From the NCBI GenBank assembly GCA_007753915.1, contig CP036352.1, positions 1,550,001-1,614,000 of the forward strand: a DNA stretch of 64,000 nt. Direction: 5' to 3'. The stretch comes from Phycisphaerae bacterium RAS2 (lineage in GTDB: Bacteria > Planctomycetota > Phycisphaerae > UBA1845 > UTPLA1). The notes under the pieces were generated by a model that worked only from the letters and a program-made list of their open reading frames with translations, was not told the origin of the DNA and did not search any database. The stretch's first letter is position 1. The number at the start of each line of letters is the position of its first letter. Position numbers and translations under genes: made by a program. This document shows, piece after piece, positions 1 through 10,546 of the stretch.

Positions 1-1248
1 GTCCGGCGTGACAGCACCGACATCGTAGCCGAGTTGGACGGATTCCCGGTGCATCGTGTCGACACACGCCGAGCCGAGGCGCCGCACTGGTCGCTTCAGG
101 CGCTGGCTCGCCGCGCCGCCGTGAAGCGCGTATTGCGCGGGCGCTCAACAGATTTTGACTTGTTCGTCACATGCCAGCCGGAGGCGGTGCTCGCGCACGA
201 GTCCGGGCGGTCGGCCGCGCCGTGCGTGTTTGTATGCGGCGGCTCGACGCTTCTGCATGACGATGCCCTGGCCGAGCGCATGCTGGATCGCTGCGCTGGC
301 GCACGGCGATTGTGGAATAGCGCGGCGCTGGTCGTCGATCGGTGGTTCAAACGCGACGCAGAACGGCGAGCGATGCAGCGAGCGGACGCCGTGGTGTTCA
401 ACAGCCAGACCACGTTTTGCCGAGCGCGTGAGAGCTACGAGATCGACAGCCCGAAGATGACGGCAATCGTAGGCGGCGTTGATACGCGGGTGTTTCGTCC
501 ACCGACCGGCACGCAACGGGACGCGGCTCGCGCGGCGCTGCGATTGCCCGCCGATTCATTCGTTATCGCGTGGACCGGTCGAATTTCAGCCGAGAAGGGT
601 GTTGAGCGGCTGCTGGAAGCCGCACAGGCGGTGTCCGGTTTGGCGATGACCGTGCTGCTTGCCGGAGATGGTCCGGAGCGAACGGCGATGGAAGCGCTGG
701 CGCGACGGCTCGGGCTGGAAGCGCGAGTTTGCTTTGTCGGTGCGTTGGGTGATGTACGGCCGATACTGCACGCAGCCGACGTATTCGTGTTTCCGTCAGT
801 CGGAGAGTCGTTCGGCAACGCGATGGCCGAGGCGATGGCGTGCGGACTGCCGTGCATCGGACTGCGTTCCGACGGGCGAGGCGTGAAGAATGCGAATATT
901 GAATTGCTCGACGACGGGCGGGCGGGGTTGCTTGTGGACCCGGCCTCACCCGTTGGATTAGCCCAGGCCATTGGACAGCTTGCCGCATGTGCCCGACTGC
1001 GAGAGGAACTGGGTCGGGCGGCGCGTGCCCGCGCCGTGACCGAGTTTTGCTGGCGTGCGGCCGAGGCGCGATTCGTCCGACTGGCCGAGCGCGTGGCGCG
1101 CGTTGCGCGAGGCGCCACTGTTTGCCCGGCCGAATGGGATGCGGCGCCTGCTCCGGGGACTTCCATGTTTTCAAACAGACTCGTTTCGGCCATGCAAGCA
1201 AAGCAGGACGCCGCCGCGCGCGAGCGCCTGCAACTTCGAACTTCGTGA
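1..1248 (+). CDS. Glycosyltransferase family 4 (GT-B), 5' end cut by window edge
   Basis: Transfers a sugar from a nucleotide-sugar donor, probably in assembly of a surface glycan in the cytoplasm. The frame is open to base 1, so the true start lies upstream; the first internal start-like codon is a TTG at 34. The C-terminal GT1-type domain shows IAWTGRISAEKG, the LLAGDGPE turn and the nucleotide-binding ESFGNAMAEAMACGLP motif (E-x7-E) about two thirds of the way along. The stop is 10 bp before the start of an O-glycosylation ligase on the same strand, which supports a shared glycan pathway. The acceptor and sugar cannot be told from sequence. Confidence 0.85.
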   Translation, partial: VRRDSTDIVAELDGFPVHRVDTRRAEAPHWSLQALARRAAVKRVLRGRSTDFDLFVTCQPEAVLAHESGRSAAPCVFVCGGSTLLHDDALAERMLDRCAGARRLWNSAALVVDRWFKRDAERRAMQRADAVVFNSQTTFCRARESYEIDSPKMTAIVGGVDTRVFRPPTGTQRDAARAALRLPADSFVIAWTGRISAEKGVERLLEAAQAVSGLAMTVLLAGDGPERTAMEALARRLGLEARVCFVGALGDVRPILHAADVFVFPSVGESFGNAMAEAMACGLPCIGLRSDGRGVKNANIELLDDGRAGLLVDPASPVGLAQAIGQLAACARLREELGRAARARAVTEFCWRAAEARFVRLAERVARVARGATVCPAEWDAAPAPGTSMFSNRLVSAMQAKQDAAARERLQLRTS

Positions 1249-1258
1249 GGTCCGTTTC

Positions 1259-2686
1259 ATGCGTTTCGCCATTTATGTCGGCATCCTGATCGCGATCATC
1301 CCGCTTGTGTTCTCGCGGCCGTTCTTCGGCCTCTGCGCGTACCTCGTGGTGTCCATCCTTCAACCGAAGTACCTCTGCTGGCAACCGGATTTTCAGGATG
1401 CCTTTCTTGTAGGGCTCCCGCTCGTCATTGGAGCAGTGGCGATCGGCGTCAAGCGGCACGCCGTTCGGCCGGTACGGGATGGACGGGGTCAGGTCACGGC
1501 GTTGAAGTCGATTCAGGAGCGCGCTCCATTGTTTGAAATGGCCTGGCCGCTGCTGGTGCTCGGGCTGCTGATCGCTTACATCGGCGCGACGCGGCCGCTC
1601 TCGGGGTATCCGCTTGCCGAGACCTCGTCGGCGTTTCGAAGTTTGTGCAAGGTGCTAATCGTCACGGCGATCCTGACGGGGATGTGCTCCGAGGCGAAGC
1701 GATTTCGAATCCTTTATGGTGTGGTGGCGGTCTCCGCGGCATTCTGGGCGATCAAAGGGGGATTGAAAGTCGCGCTGCTGGGACCGCATCAGGTTTACGG
1801 CAAGACGTATGACAACAACTTGTTCGCCCTGACGTCTGCGATGGCCTTGCCTATGTTGTTTTATTTCGGGCAGTCGCTGAAGCGACTTCGCTGGCGATGG
1901 CTGTTTGCCGCGGGTTCGGGTCTGACCTGTCTGGCGATCCTCGGGTCTGGCTCGCGCGCGGGGTTTGTGGCGCTGGCGGTCGTCCTGTGGTGCATGGCGT
2001 GGAGCAGCAAGTATCGTTTTCGCGCGATCATGGCGGTGTCTCTATTTGTCAGCATCGTTTACATCGCCGCCGGCGACGAAGTACGCGATCGCGTTGCCTC
2101 GATTATCAATTTTCAGGAGGACAAGTCCGCCAGCTCCCGCTTCGTTACATGGACGGCCGCGCGCGACATGATGGCCAGCAGGCCGGTCTTCGGCGTCGGC
2201 TTCGGCAATTTTGAGACGGCGCGGAAGGCGGCGGGCGGTGGCGGAAAGGCGGCACACAACATCTTCCTGGAGGCCGCGGCCGAATTGGGAATCTTCGGGT
2301 TGATGTTCTGGCTCCTGCTGGTGCTGGGGAGCATATTCAGCCTCTGGCGGTTCATGCGCTGGTCGCGCCGGCTGCCCGCCGATCTGAAATGGGCCTACCT
2401 TTGGTCACGCGGATTGCTGCTTGGGTTGGTGGCGTTCTGTGTGCACGGGCTTTTTCACAACGAGGAATTCCTTGAGCTGATGCTCACGATCATCGGCATG
2501 AACGTCGCGCTCCAGGCAGCCACCCACAGGACCTTGCGGGAGCGGCGATTGCGACGATCTTTGGCAGATCACGGTACCAATTCAGCAGATTCGCTGTCGG
2601 AGTCCGGTCACCCAGGGGCCTCGAGGCTGCCGGCCATACCGCCTGTGGCCGGGGCCTATGCACGGCCTCGCCTTGGCACTGCATAA
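1259..2686 (+). CDS. O-glycosylation ligase / O-antigen polymerase-like (Wzy_C), exosortase-type
   Basis: A 475-aa polytopic inner-membrane protein with about ten hydrophobic segments. The N-terminus (MRFAIYVGILIAIIPLVFSR, followed by a conserved ILQPKYLCW stretch) resembles the ligase subfamily associated with exosortase. The Wzy_C core shows GSGSRAGFVALAV and a periplasmic HNIFLEAAAELGIFGLMFW loop typical of WaaL/Wzy proteins. Such proteins move lipid-linked glycans onto acceptors on the periplasmic side. I start at the ATG at 1259; the longer frame from 1055 overlaps the upstream glycosyltransferase by about 190 bp. A PEP-CTERM protein at 48.6 kb could be a substrate of the same sorting system (inference). 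Confidence 0.8.
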   Translation: MRFAIYVGILIAIIPLVFSRPFFGLCAYLVVSILQPKYLCWQPDFQDAFLVGLPLVIGAVAIGVKRHAVRPVRDGRGQVTALKSIQERAPLFEMAWPLLVLGLLIAYIGATRPLSGYPLAETSSAFRSLCKVLIVTAILTGMCSEAKRFRILYGVVAVSAAFWAIKGGLKVALLGPHQVYGKTYDNNLFALTSAMALPMLFYFGQSLKRLRWRWLFAAGSGLTCLAILGSGSRAGFVALAVVLWCMAWSSKYRFRAIMAVSLFVSIVYIAAGDEVRDRVASIINFQEDKSASSRFVTWTAARDMMASRPVFGVGFGNFETARKAAGGGGKAAHNIFLEAAAELGIFGLMFWLLLVLGSIFSLWRFMRWSRRLPADLKWAYLWSRGLLLGLVAFCVHGLFHNEEFLELMLTIIGMNVALQAATHRTLRERRLRRSLADHGTNSADSLSESGHPGASRLPAIPPVAGAYARPRLGTA

Positions 2687-2731
2687 ACAATTTCGCCAAG
2701 TCGGAAGGATTCACCGCTTATACTCCGGGGC

Positions 2732-4114
2732 ATGTCGCATGATGTTCCGCACCGCTTTCGTCACATCCTGATCTCCCGTGCGGTGGTTGCGATGCCGCTG
2801 GTCGCTGGCCTTGTGTGGACGTTGACCCCGGCTTTTCGGCCGAGTGCGGCAACGTTAACGAGCGAACCGTTGCGATTCTCTTACTGGGGGGGAGTTGACG
2901 ATCACCGCATGTGGTCGGAGATCGTGGACGGCTTTCACGCATCCCAACCCGGGCTGCGCGTGCGAGGCGAGTGGCTGCCGTTGTCAGGCTACAGCGTCAA
3001 GTTGAGTCAACAGTTCATCGGTCGAACCGCGCCGGACATCATTCTTTTTCAGGATGAACCGCTGCCGCGCTATGCGCGAGAATTTGTCGAGCTCACTCGC
3101 TGGGTACAAACTGATCCCATCGTGCAGGCGATTTGTGATGACTTTCAACCCGGCGCGCGCGAAGCCTTGCAGGTTGAGTCGCAATTGCGGGGTGTACCGG
3201 TCATGGGGGGCGTCACGCTTATCTACTGCAATCTGGCCGCGTTTCGGCGCGCGGCTGATTTCCACGGACGGCCGATTCTCAAACCCGGGCCTATGTGGAC
3301 ACTTGACGAGTTTGTCCTGTTGTGTCGCGATCTGACACTCGATCTGAACGGCGACGGGCGAACCGACCAGTATGGGTTTTTTCAGCCGCACTGGGTCTAT
3401 TATCTTCCGTTCGCGTGGTCGTGCGGCGCAAGTCTGACCGATGAATCGGGATCGACCTGGGCCTTGGCGGGCGCGCCGGCTGAACGGGCATTCGCGCTTT
3501 ACGCAGACCTGCGCCATCGTTGGATCGTGACTCCGTCGCCAGGCGATTACGCGGGACAGAATTCCGACACGGCGTTCCTGTCGGGTCGGGTTGCGATGTG
3601 CGTCAATGGTCCATGGTTTCAGACGTTTCTCGCAGGTACGGCGCTGGAAGGCGACTACGCGGTGGCGCCGATTCCCGCCGGACCGGGAGGCTCGGCATCA
3701 CGCGCCACGTGGGACGGGCTGTGCATCTACCGCGGTTGCGAGGGTGAGCGGGCCGCGGGAGCACGGCGGTTCCTCGCCTATGCACTTGGCGAGGCAGCGC
3801 AAACCGTCGTGGCCAGACACCAGCGTGCCATACCGGTCCGCCGGTCGTGCGGAGCAGCATTTGTCGAGTTCGGCGGAGGCGCCGGATCACCGGCAGATGT
3901 GTTTCTCAATGAACTGGCCCGTGCGCGGATGCAGCGCGCCACACCGGACTGGGTTGAAATGAGCCGGTGTGTCTCGCGTCACCTGACATCGGTCCTGCTG
4001 GAGGGCGATGCCCGACGTTCACCATCGGAGGCGATTTCGGCGCTCGCGCGAGAGCGTGTCATACGCGAGCGCTTTTCCGGAGCGCGGGATTCTTCTACGC
4101 GAGAGAAGCCATGA
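2732..4114 (+). CDS. Sugar ABC transporter, extracellular solute-binding protein
   Basis: A 460-aa family 1 solute-binding protein (MalE/UgpB type). It has a hydrophobic N-terminal segment (residues 13-30) for export, then the characteristic beginning LRFSYWGGVDD and a TAPDIILFQDE segment. It would capture an oligosaccharide or glycerol-phosphate-like ligand in the periplasm. No lipobox cysteine is evident. Its stop overlaps the first permease start (ATGA), so the three importer genes form one operon. The ligand is unknown. Confidence 0.85.
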   Translation: MSHDVPHRFRHILISRAVVAMPLVAGLVWTLTPAFRPSAATLTSEPLRFSYWGGVDDHRMWSEIVDGFHASQPGLRVRGEWLPLSGYSVKLSQQFIGRTAPDIILFQDEPLPRYAREFVELTRWVQTDPIVQAICDDFQPGAREALQVESQLRGVPVMGGVTLIYCNLAAFRRAADFHGRPILKPGPMWTLDEFVLLCRDLTLDLNGDGRTDQYGFFQPHWVYYLPFAWSCGASLTDESGSTWALAGAPAERAFALYADLRHRWIVTPSPGDYAGQNSDTAFLSGRVAMCVNGPWFQTFLAGTALEGDYAVAPIPAGPGGSASRATWDGLCIYRGCEGERAAGARRFLAYALGEAAQTVVARHQRAIPVRRSCGAAFVEFGGGAGSPADVFLNELARARMQRATPDWVEMSRCVSRHLTSVLLEGDARRSPSEAISALARERVIRERFSGARDSSTREKP

Positions 4115-5070
4115 GCGACCATTGCTCCGGGAAGCAGGCTGCGCCGATTCATCGTGAGGCCCGCTGGCTCCTCGCGCCGTGGTGGTGCGGGTTGGGGTTG
4201 GTGTTTGGCGCGCCGGTGGCGGGTCTTATTCTGATTTCGTTTACGAACTGGGATGGGCTGGACGTCTCGCGCGCTGAATGGGTGGGGGCGTCGAATTGGG
4301 GACGAATTCGACAGGACTTCATGTTGCATCGCGCGTTTCGCAGTTCGCTGGCTTTCACCGTGCTCAACGTGCCGGTGCAACTGGCTGCAGGATTGGCGCT
4401 TTCTTTGCTTGTTCATCATTCGAAGCGACGCGGATTTTGGGCGACGGCGTTTTATTCGCCGCACGCGCTATCCGGAGTCGCGACCGTTCTCGCGTGGTGG
4501 TGGTTGTTGAATCCACAGGTCGGGCCGATCAATCGAATCATCGAAGGAGGGATCGGTTTGCTCGATGCATTGCTCGCGACCGTCGGATCTCCGGCGACCG
4601 GGTGGCGGGCTCCGACCTGGCTTTTTTCACCGCAGTGGTCCCGGCCGGCCCTGGTATTGATGAACGCGTGGCATGCAGGTGGCGTCATGATGATCTTCCT
4701 CGCAGGCCTGGGTTTGTCGCAGCGGTTTCTCCACGAGGCCGCGGCACTGGACGGCGCTGGGCCGATTCAACGATTTCGATCCATCACGCTGCCGCAGCTC
4801 GCGCCGTTCATCGTGCTGAACGGCGTGACTGGCATGGTCTTCTCGATGCTTGCATTCAACCAGCCGTTTCTGCTATCCAACTTCCAGCAGCAGGACAGCC
4901 TCTTGTTCGTCGTGTACTACATCTATCAAATCGGCTTCGAGCAGAACCAAATGGGGTATGCGGCAGCTTTGTCACTTGCGATGACCGTTTTGCTGTTGGC
5001 ACTGACCGGCACGGCAGTTTGGGGGACTCGCCGTTGGGTCAGCCTCGGCCGAGAAGCGGAGCCGGCATGA
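4111..5070 (+). CDS. Sugar ABC transporter permease, MalF/UgpA type
   Basis: A 319-aa inner-membrane permease with six predicted segments. The cytoplasmic EAA loop that docks the ATPase is visible as HEAAALDGAGPIQRFRSITLP. I chose the ATG at 4111, which overlaps the upstream stop as ATGA; a longer frame from 3967 would run far into the binding-protein gene. It pairs with the following permease, again through an ATGA overlap at 5067. Confidence 0.88.
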   Translation: MSDHCSGKQAAPIHREARWLLAPWWCGLGLVFGAPVAGLILISFTNWDGLDVSRAEWVGASNWGRIRQDFMLHRAFRSSLAFTVLNVPVQLAAGLALSLLVHHSKRRGFWATAFYSPHALSGVATVLAWWWLLNPQVGPINRIIEGGIGLLDALLATVGSPATGWRAPTWLFSPQWSRPALVLMNAWHAGGVMMIFLAGLGLSQRFLHEAAALDGAGPIQRFRSITLPQLAPFIVLNGVTGMVFSMLAFNQPFLLSNFQQQDSLLFVVYYIYQIGFEQNQMGYAAALSLAMTVLLLALTGTAVWGTRRWVSLGREAEPA

Positions 5071-5909
5071 CGAACTTGCCCGATTCAGCATGGCTTGCGC
5101 GGCTGGGCCGATTGCTGCGCGTCGCGGCGCTCGCATGCATTCTGGCGCCGGTCGTGTGGGCGATGTGGGCGTCGTGGGTTCCGATCGAGCGACTGCACTC
5201 CGGGGCGATGCCCTGGGCAGTTGGCGGCGGCCGCGGGGGATGGGCGAATTATGACGAAGCGCTGACACAGTTTCCCTTCCTGAGCTTTGCGGTGAACTCC
5301 ATTGTGCTGTCGGTCGCACAGGTCTGCGGGACGCTTTTGAGTTGTTCGCTGACGGGCTTCGCACTCGCGCAGTACGACCGTCGCGGCAACCGATTCTGGT
5401 TCAGCGTGTTGCTGGCGACGATGATGATTCCCGGGCAGGTGTTGCTCATAGCGCAGTTCGTGGTCTACCAGCAACTGGGCTGGGTCGGTTCGTATCGCCC
5501 ACTCATCGTTCCGGCGTGGCTGGCGGCGTCGAGTTTCTTTGTCTATGTATTCCGGGAGTATTTTCGCAACGTGCCGCGTGCTTACGAAGAGTCCGCTCGG
5601 ATTGATGGCGCGTCGCCATGGCAGGTGTATTGGTATGTGATGCTGCCCATGGCTCGCCCCGTATTGGCGGCGGTGGCATGTTTGGCGCTGCTGGGCGCGT
5701 GGCACGAGTTCTTGGAACCGCTGGTGTATCTCTCTGATTATCGCCGGTATCCCTTGAGCGTGGGACTTCGCATGATGCAATCGATCGAGGGCAGCCGCGG
5801 CAATGTGCTGATGGCCGCCTGCATCCTCTCCATGCTCCCGCCGCTGGCGGCGTTGTTCTGGGCGCGTCGCGCGCTCTTTGGCCGCGCCGAAGAGCCGCCG
5901 TTCGCGTAG
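5067..5909 (+). CDS. Sugar ABC transporter permease, MalG/UgpE type
   Basis: A 280-aa second permease subunit. The EAA loop reads YEESARIDGASPWQVYWYVMLP and sits after the fourth hydrophobic segment, as is normal for MalG relatives. The ATG at 5067 overlaps the MalF-type stop by 4 bp; longer in-frame extensions overlap that gene and are rejected. No ATP-binding gene follows: the next gene is a pseudouridine synthase. The complex must therefore borrow an ATPase from elsewhere, as many MalFG-type importers do. Confidence 0.88.
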   Translation: MTNLPDSAWLARLGRLLRVAALACILAPVVWAMWASWVPIERLHSGAMPWAVGGGRGGWANYDEALTQFPFLSFAVNSIVLSVAQVCGTLLSCSLTGFALAQYDRRGNRFWFSVLLATMMIPGQVLLIAQFVVYQQLGWVGSYRPLIVPAWLAASSFFVYVFREYFRNVPRAYEESARIDGASPWQVYWYVMLPMARPVLAAVACLALLGAWHEFLEPLVYLSDYRRYPLSVGLRMMQSIEGSRGNVLMAACILSMLPPLAALFWARRALFGRAEEPPFA

Positions 5910-5919
5910 AATTCAATTG

Positions 5920-6654
5920 ATGTCCTACTCGGTCTATGCCAACCACCGCGTGCCGTTTGACGTGCTGCACGAGGATGCCGCGCTGTTAGCGGTTAATAAG
6001 CCCGCCGGCGTCGTCACGCAGCCCGGCAAGGGGCACGAGCGAGACAGTCTTCTGAACGGACTTTTTACGCGATATGGCAATGCACTTCAGAACCTCGGTG
6101 AAGACCGCGGCTGGGGATTGCTGCATCGGCTGGACCGCGATACGTCGGGGCTAGTTCTCGTGGCGCTGCGCATTCGATCGTACGAACATCTGCTGGATCA
6201 ATTCAAGCGGCGATTGGTGAAAAAAACCTATTACGCGATCGTGAGCGGGGTGCCGCGAACCCGGCAGGGCGTCGTCCAGTTGCCCATCGCGGAGGTCGTC
6301 GGCACGCGCAAGCGCGCGGTCGCCCGGCGCGACGGCAAGCAGGCGATCACAGCTTACCGCGTGCTCGATTCGCAGCCGCAGGCGTCGCTGATCGAGGCCA
6401 TGCCCAAGACCGGCCGCCTGCACCAGATTCGATTGCACATGGCGGAGCTGGGCCATCCGGTGCTGGGCGATGAGATGTATGGGTTGTCGCGCAGCAAGGC
6501 ATCGGCGGCCCCGCAGATGCGGTTGTGTCTTCACGCCGCCGGACTGTCATTCATTCACCCCGAAGAGGGCCGGCGCATGAATGTGGCGTGCGCGGTTCCG
6601 GGAGATTTTCTTGCGCAATGCAAGCGGCTGGGACTGACTTTTCCACAAACGTAA
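5920..6654 (+). CDS. RNA pseudouridine synthase, RluA/RluD family
   Basis: A 244-aa RluA-type pseudouridine synthase acting on rRNA or tRNA in the cytoplasm. The catalytic aspartate lies in LHRLDRDTSGLVL. Other family blocks are LLAVNKPAGVVTQPG near the N-terminus and the MPKTGRLHQIRLHMAELGHP motif near residue 175. No S4 domain precedes the catalytic domain, so it is closer to RluA/RluC-like short forms than to full RluD. I start at ATG 5920 (MSYSVYANHRVPF), 10 bp after the permease stop. The modified base cannot be assigned. Confidence 0.88.
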   Translation: MSYSVYANHRVPFDVLHEDAALLAVNKPAGVVTQPGKGHERDSLLNGLFTRYGNALQNLGEDRGWGLLHRLDRDTSGLVLVALRIRSYEHLLDQFKRRLVKKTYYAIVSGVPRTRQGVVQLPIAEVVGTRKRAVARRDGKQAITAYRVLDSQPQASLIEAMPKTGRLHQIRLHMAELGHPVLGDEMYGLSRSKASAAPQMRLCLHAAGLSFIHPEEGRRMNVACAVPGDFLAQCKRLGLTFPQT

Positions 6655-6738
6655 CAATTGCACGCGGCCAATAGGGTGGCTGTCGCGTCTTCGGACCCGA
6701 CCTACGGTGATTGCCGTAATTGTGAGCGTGGCCGATCT
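6655..6738. other. Convergent intergenic gap between pseudouridine synthase and sigma factor
   Basis: These 84 bp separate two converging genes. I see only a weak 5-bp hairpin (TACGG/CCGTA at 6703-6718) and no T-tract, so no confident intrinsic terminator. Confidence 0.4.
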
Positions 6739-7701
6739 TCAGCGACTTTCGGACAGGATCTTGTGCAGCTTCTTGAGGGCTTCGGCCTCGATCTGCCGCA
6801 CGCGCTCGCGCGTCAGGCCGATCTTCGCGCCGATGTCCTTGAGGGTCATCGGCTCGGTGTCGTCCAGGCCGTAGCGCAGCTTGAGAATGGTCGCCTCGCG
6901 GTCGTTGTCGAGACTGGCGACGAGGTCCTGGAGTTTCTGAATTTCCGATTCGTCGAACAGTTCCTCGCCCGGTTCGGCGGTTTTCTCGTCGGGGAGCATT
7001 TCGGAGAGCAGCAAGCCGCCGTCGGAGGAGGCGGATTGCGTCGGCGCGGCGTAGGCCTTGAGCGCGCGCTTGATGATTTTCACCTTGCGTTCCGGCAGTT
7101 CAAGCCGTTCGGCGATTTCCTGCATGGTCGGCGTGCGGCCCAATGATTCGTTTAATTCGGTGTGCGCCTGTTTCCAGCGGGCGATCAGTTCCACCATGTA
7201 CGCCGGAATGTGAACCGGCTGAACGGCGTTGATCAGCGCGCGTTTGATCGCCTGCTTGATCCACCAGCTTGCGTAGGTGCTGAAGCGCGAGCCCATGTCG
7301 GGGTCGAATCCCTCGACGGCGCGCATCAGGCCCAGGTTGCCTTCCTCGATCAGGTCTGCCAGCGGCATGCCGCGATTGGAATAACCCTTGGCGATGTTCA
7401 CGACGAGGCGCAGATTCGAGCGAATCATGCGCTCGCGCGCCGCATTCCCCTCGGCTTCGAGCTTGTCTTTTTCCGTCAGCGCCAGTTCACCCCGCGCGAA
7501 CTTGGCCGAGGCCGCCATGCCGCGGGCGATGGCACGCGCGAACTGCTTCTCCTCGTCGGCCGTGAGCAACGGCGAGTCGTTAATCTGCTTGAGGTACTGG
7601 TGCAGTCCCGGTTCGATTGGAATGACGGCGGCCTCCCAGATGCTTCCGGTCCTCGGACCGGACAAACTCCACCGGCCACCACAGCAGGCAGCCGAAGTCA
7701 C
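6739..7701 (-). CDS. RNA polymerase sigma-70 family factor (RpoD/SigA-like)
   Basis: Primary-type sigma factor for promoter recognition. Region 1.2 (LHQYLKQINDSPLLTADEE), region 2 (SNLRLVVNIAKGYSNRGM, then FSTYASWWIKQAIKRAL), region 3 and region 4 (EPMTLKDIGAKIGLTRERVR) are all present. The long non-conserved RpoD region 1.1 is absent, so this resembles a SigA/RpoS-sized group 1 or 2 factor. The start is doubtful. The only conventional start is GTG at 7701, without a Shine-Dalgarno. An ATT at 7623 lies 8 nt behind a perfect GGGAGG and gives a normal short N-terminus. The coordinates show the longer form. Confidence 0.92.
   Translation of the reverse strand: MTSAACCGGRWSLSGPRTGSIWEAAVIPIEPGLHQYLKQINDSPLLTADEEKQFARAIARGMAASAKFARGELALTEKDKLEAEGNAARERMIRSNLRLVVNIAKGYSNRGMPLADLIEEGNLGLMRAVEGFDPDMGSRFSTYASWWIKQAIKRALINAVQPVHIPAYMVELIARWKQAHTELNESLGRTPTMQEIAERLELPERKVKIIKRALKAYAAPTQSASSDGGLLLSEMLPDEKTAEPGEELFDESEIQKLQDLVASLDNDREATILKLRYGLDDTEPMTLKDIGAKIGLTRERVRQIEAEALKKLHKILSESR
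7645..7662 (-). promoter_or_regulatory. 8-bp perfect inverted repeat upstream of sigma factor Shine-Dalgarno
   Basis: TCCGGTCC and GGACCGGA are separated by 2 nt and lie just upstream of GGGAGG (plus-strand 7632-7637) and the ATT at 7623. If translation starts at the ATT, this is a 5' leader hairpin or operator. If translation starts at the GTG at 7701, it is coding sequence. Confidence 0.45.
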
Positions 7702-7940
7702 AGGGCGGATGACGCGAACCTCCGCGCGAATCGGCCCTCTCGGTTGACGAATCTATCGGCGCACCCGGTGGTCGAAATCGGCTAATCCCTTTGCGACCGC
7801 AACGGGCCGCCGAACCGAGAAAGCCGGCGATGGATGCGGGCGTTTCTCGGACCGAATCGGCGAGCGCGCAAAAGCAAGACCCATCGGCCGTGTTCGTTTA
7901 CGGACGAACCCGGTCCATTGAGTATAGTCGCGCGATCGAG

Positions 7941-9761
<1,821 letters not shown>

Positions 9762-10135
9762 GTTGGGAGACTCTCTGATTGCAATCTTCCCGGCTGACCT
9801 CGCGCCGGGAGTCGGCAGCGCGGCCGGGCGGCCCGGATCGTTGAAGACCCGTGCCCTGGTACTTCCTCCCAATCTCCGTCAGCGGACCAACCGCCAGAAC
9901 CGGCCGGGCAGGACAAGCCAAGCCCCGTAGTCTATCGGCGGGGGCAGGGGTGTGCAAACAACGCTGTTGGGAAGGCTTTTTGGGCGAGCGTGAGCAAACC
10001 GTCGGCCCGGCGTTATAATTCAATAGATGTTGAAATATGCGGCCGGCTATCGGTGGGCCGAAGCCATGAATTCGCCCGCTCAACAGCGGCGTTCATCGGC
10101 AATCGGGATCATCGCGGCGGCCGGATGGATGGCTC
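9762..10135. other. Divergent intergenic region between rpsA and the ArsR-family gene
   Basis: This 374-bp stretch holds the 5' leader of rpsA on the minus strand and the promoter region of the SdpR-like operon on the plus strand. Short open frames cross it, but none has a good ribosome site. The clearest signal is TATAAT at 10014-10019. Confidence 0.5.
9991..10019 (+). promoter_or_regulatory. Candidate sigma-70 promoter for the ArsR/SdpI operon
   Basis: A perfect TATAAT lies at 10014-10019. With a 17-bp spacer the -35 would be TGAGCA at 9991-9996, a weak match. The AT-rich stretch just downstream (around 10018-10035) would be a natural place for an ArsR-type operator. Only the -10 is well supported. 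Confidence 0.4.
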
Positions 10136-10546
10136 ATGTTCGGTTTTCAGGAGAGTTTCAAGGCCCTGGCGGACCCGACACGGCGGGAAATTCTCGCGGC
10201 GCTGCGGAACGGGCCTTGCAACGCGGGCGAGCTGGCCGAGCGGCTGGGCATCGCCCCCAACGCGCTGTCGTTTCATTTGAAGGTGCTCAAGACCGGAGAC
10301 CTGATCACCGACCGCCGCCAGGGGCAATTCATTGAATACTCGCTGAATACAAGTGTCGTGGACGACCTGATCCGCTTCTTCATGGAGCATTTCAGCAACG
10401 GAGAGAAGAAGGGGGCCTCGACTGACTCCGGGCGATCTGCGGGGCGCAGCCGGGAGGGCGCGCCCGCCTCGGGTCGGCCGGACGCGGATGAGAGCCATCG
10501 CGGGCAACGCAAACGCCCCAGGAACCAACGGGAGAAAACGCCATGA
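10136..10546 (+). CDS. ArsR-family winged-helix repressor (SdpR-like)
   Basis: A 136-aa regulator. The winged helix occupies residues 1-85: [19 protein letters not shown], then the recognition helix region [20 protein letters not shown], then the wing [12 protein letters not shown]. The usual ArsR metal-binding CxC is absent, as in SdpR-type autorepressors. The last 45 residues are a low-complexity basic tail. It overlaps the downstream SdpI-like gene by 4 bp (ATGA), the same order as the Bacillus sdpRI immunity operon. It probably represses its own operon. Confidence 0.85.
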   Translation: MFGFQESFKALADPTRREILAALRNGPCNAGELAERLGIAPNALSFHLKVLKTGDLITDRRQGQFIEYSLNTSVVDDLIRFFMEHFSNGEKKGASTDSGRSAGRSREGAPASGRPDADESHRGQRKRPRNQREKTP

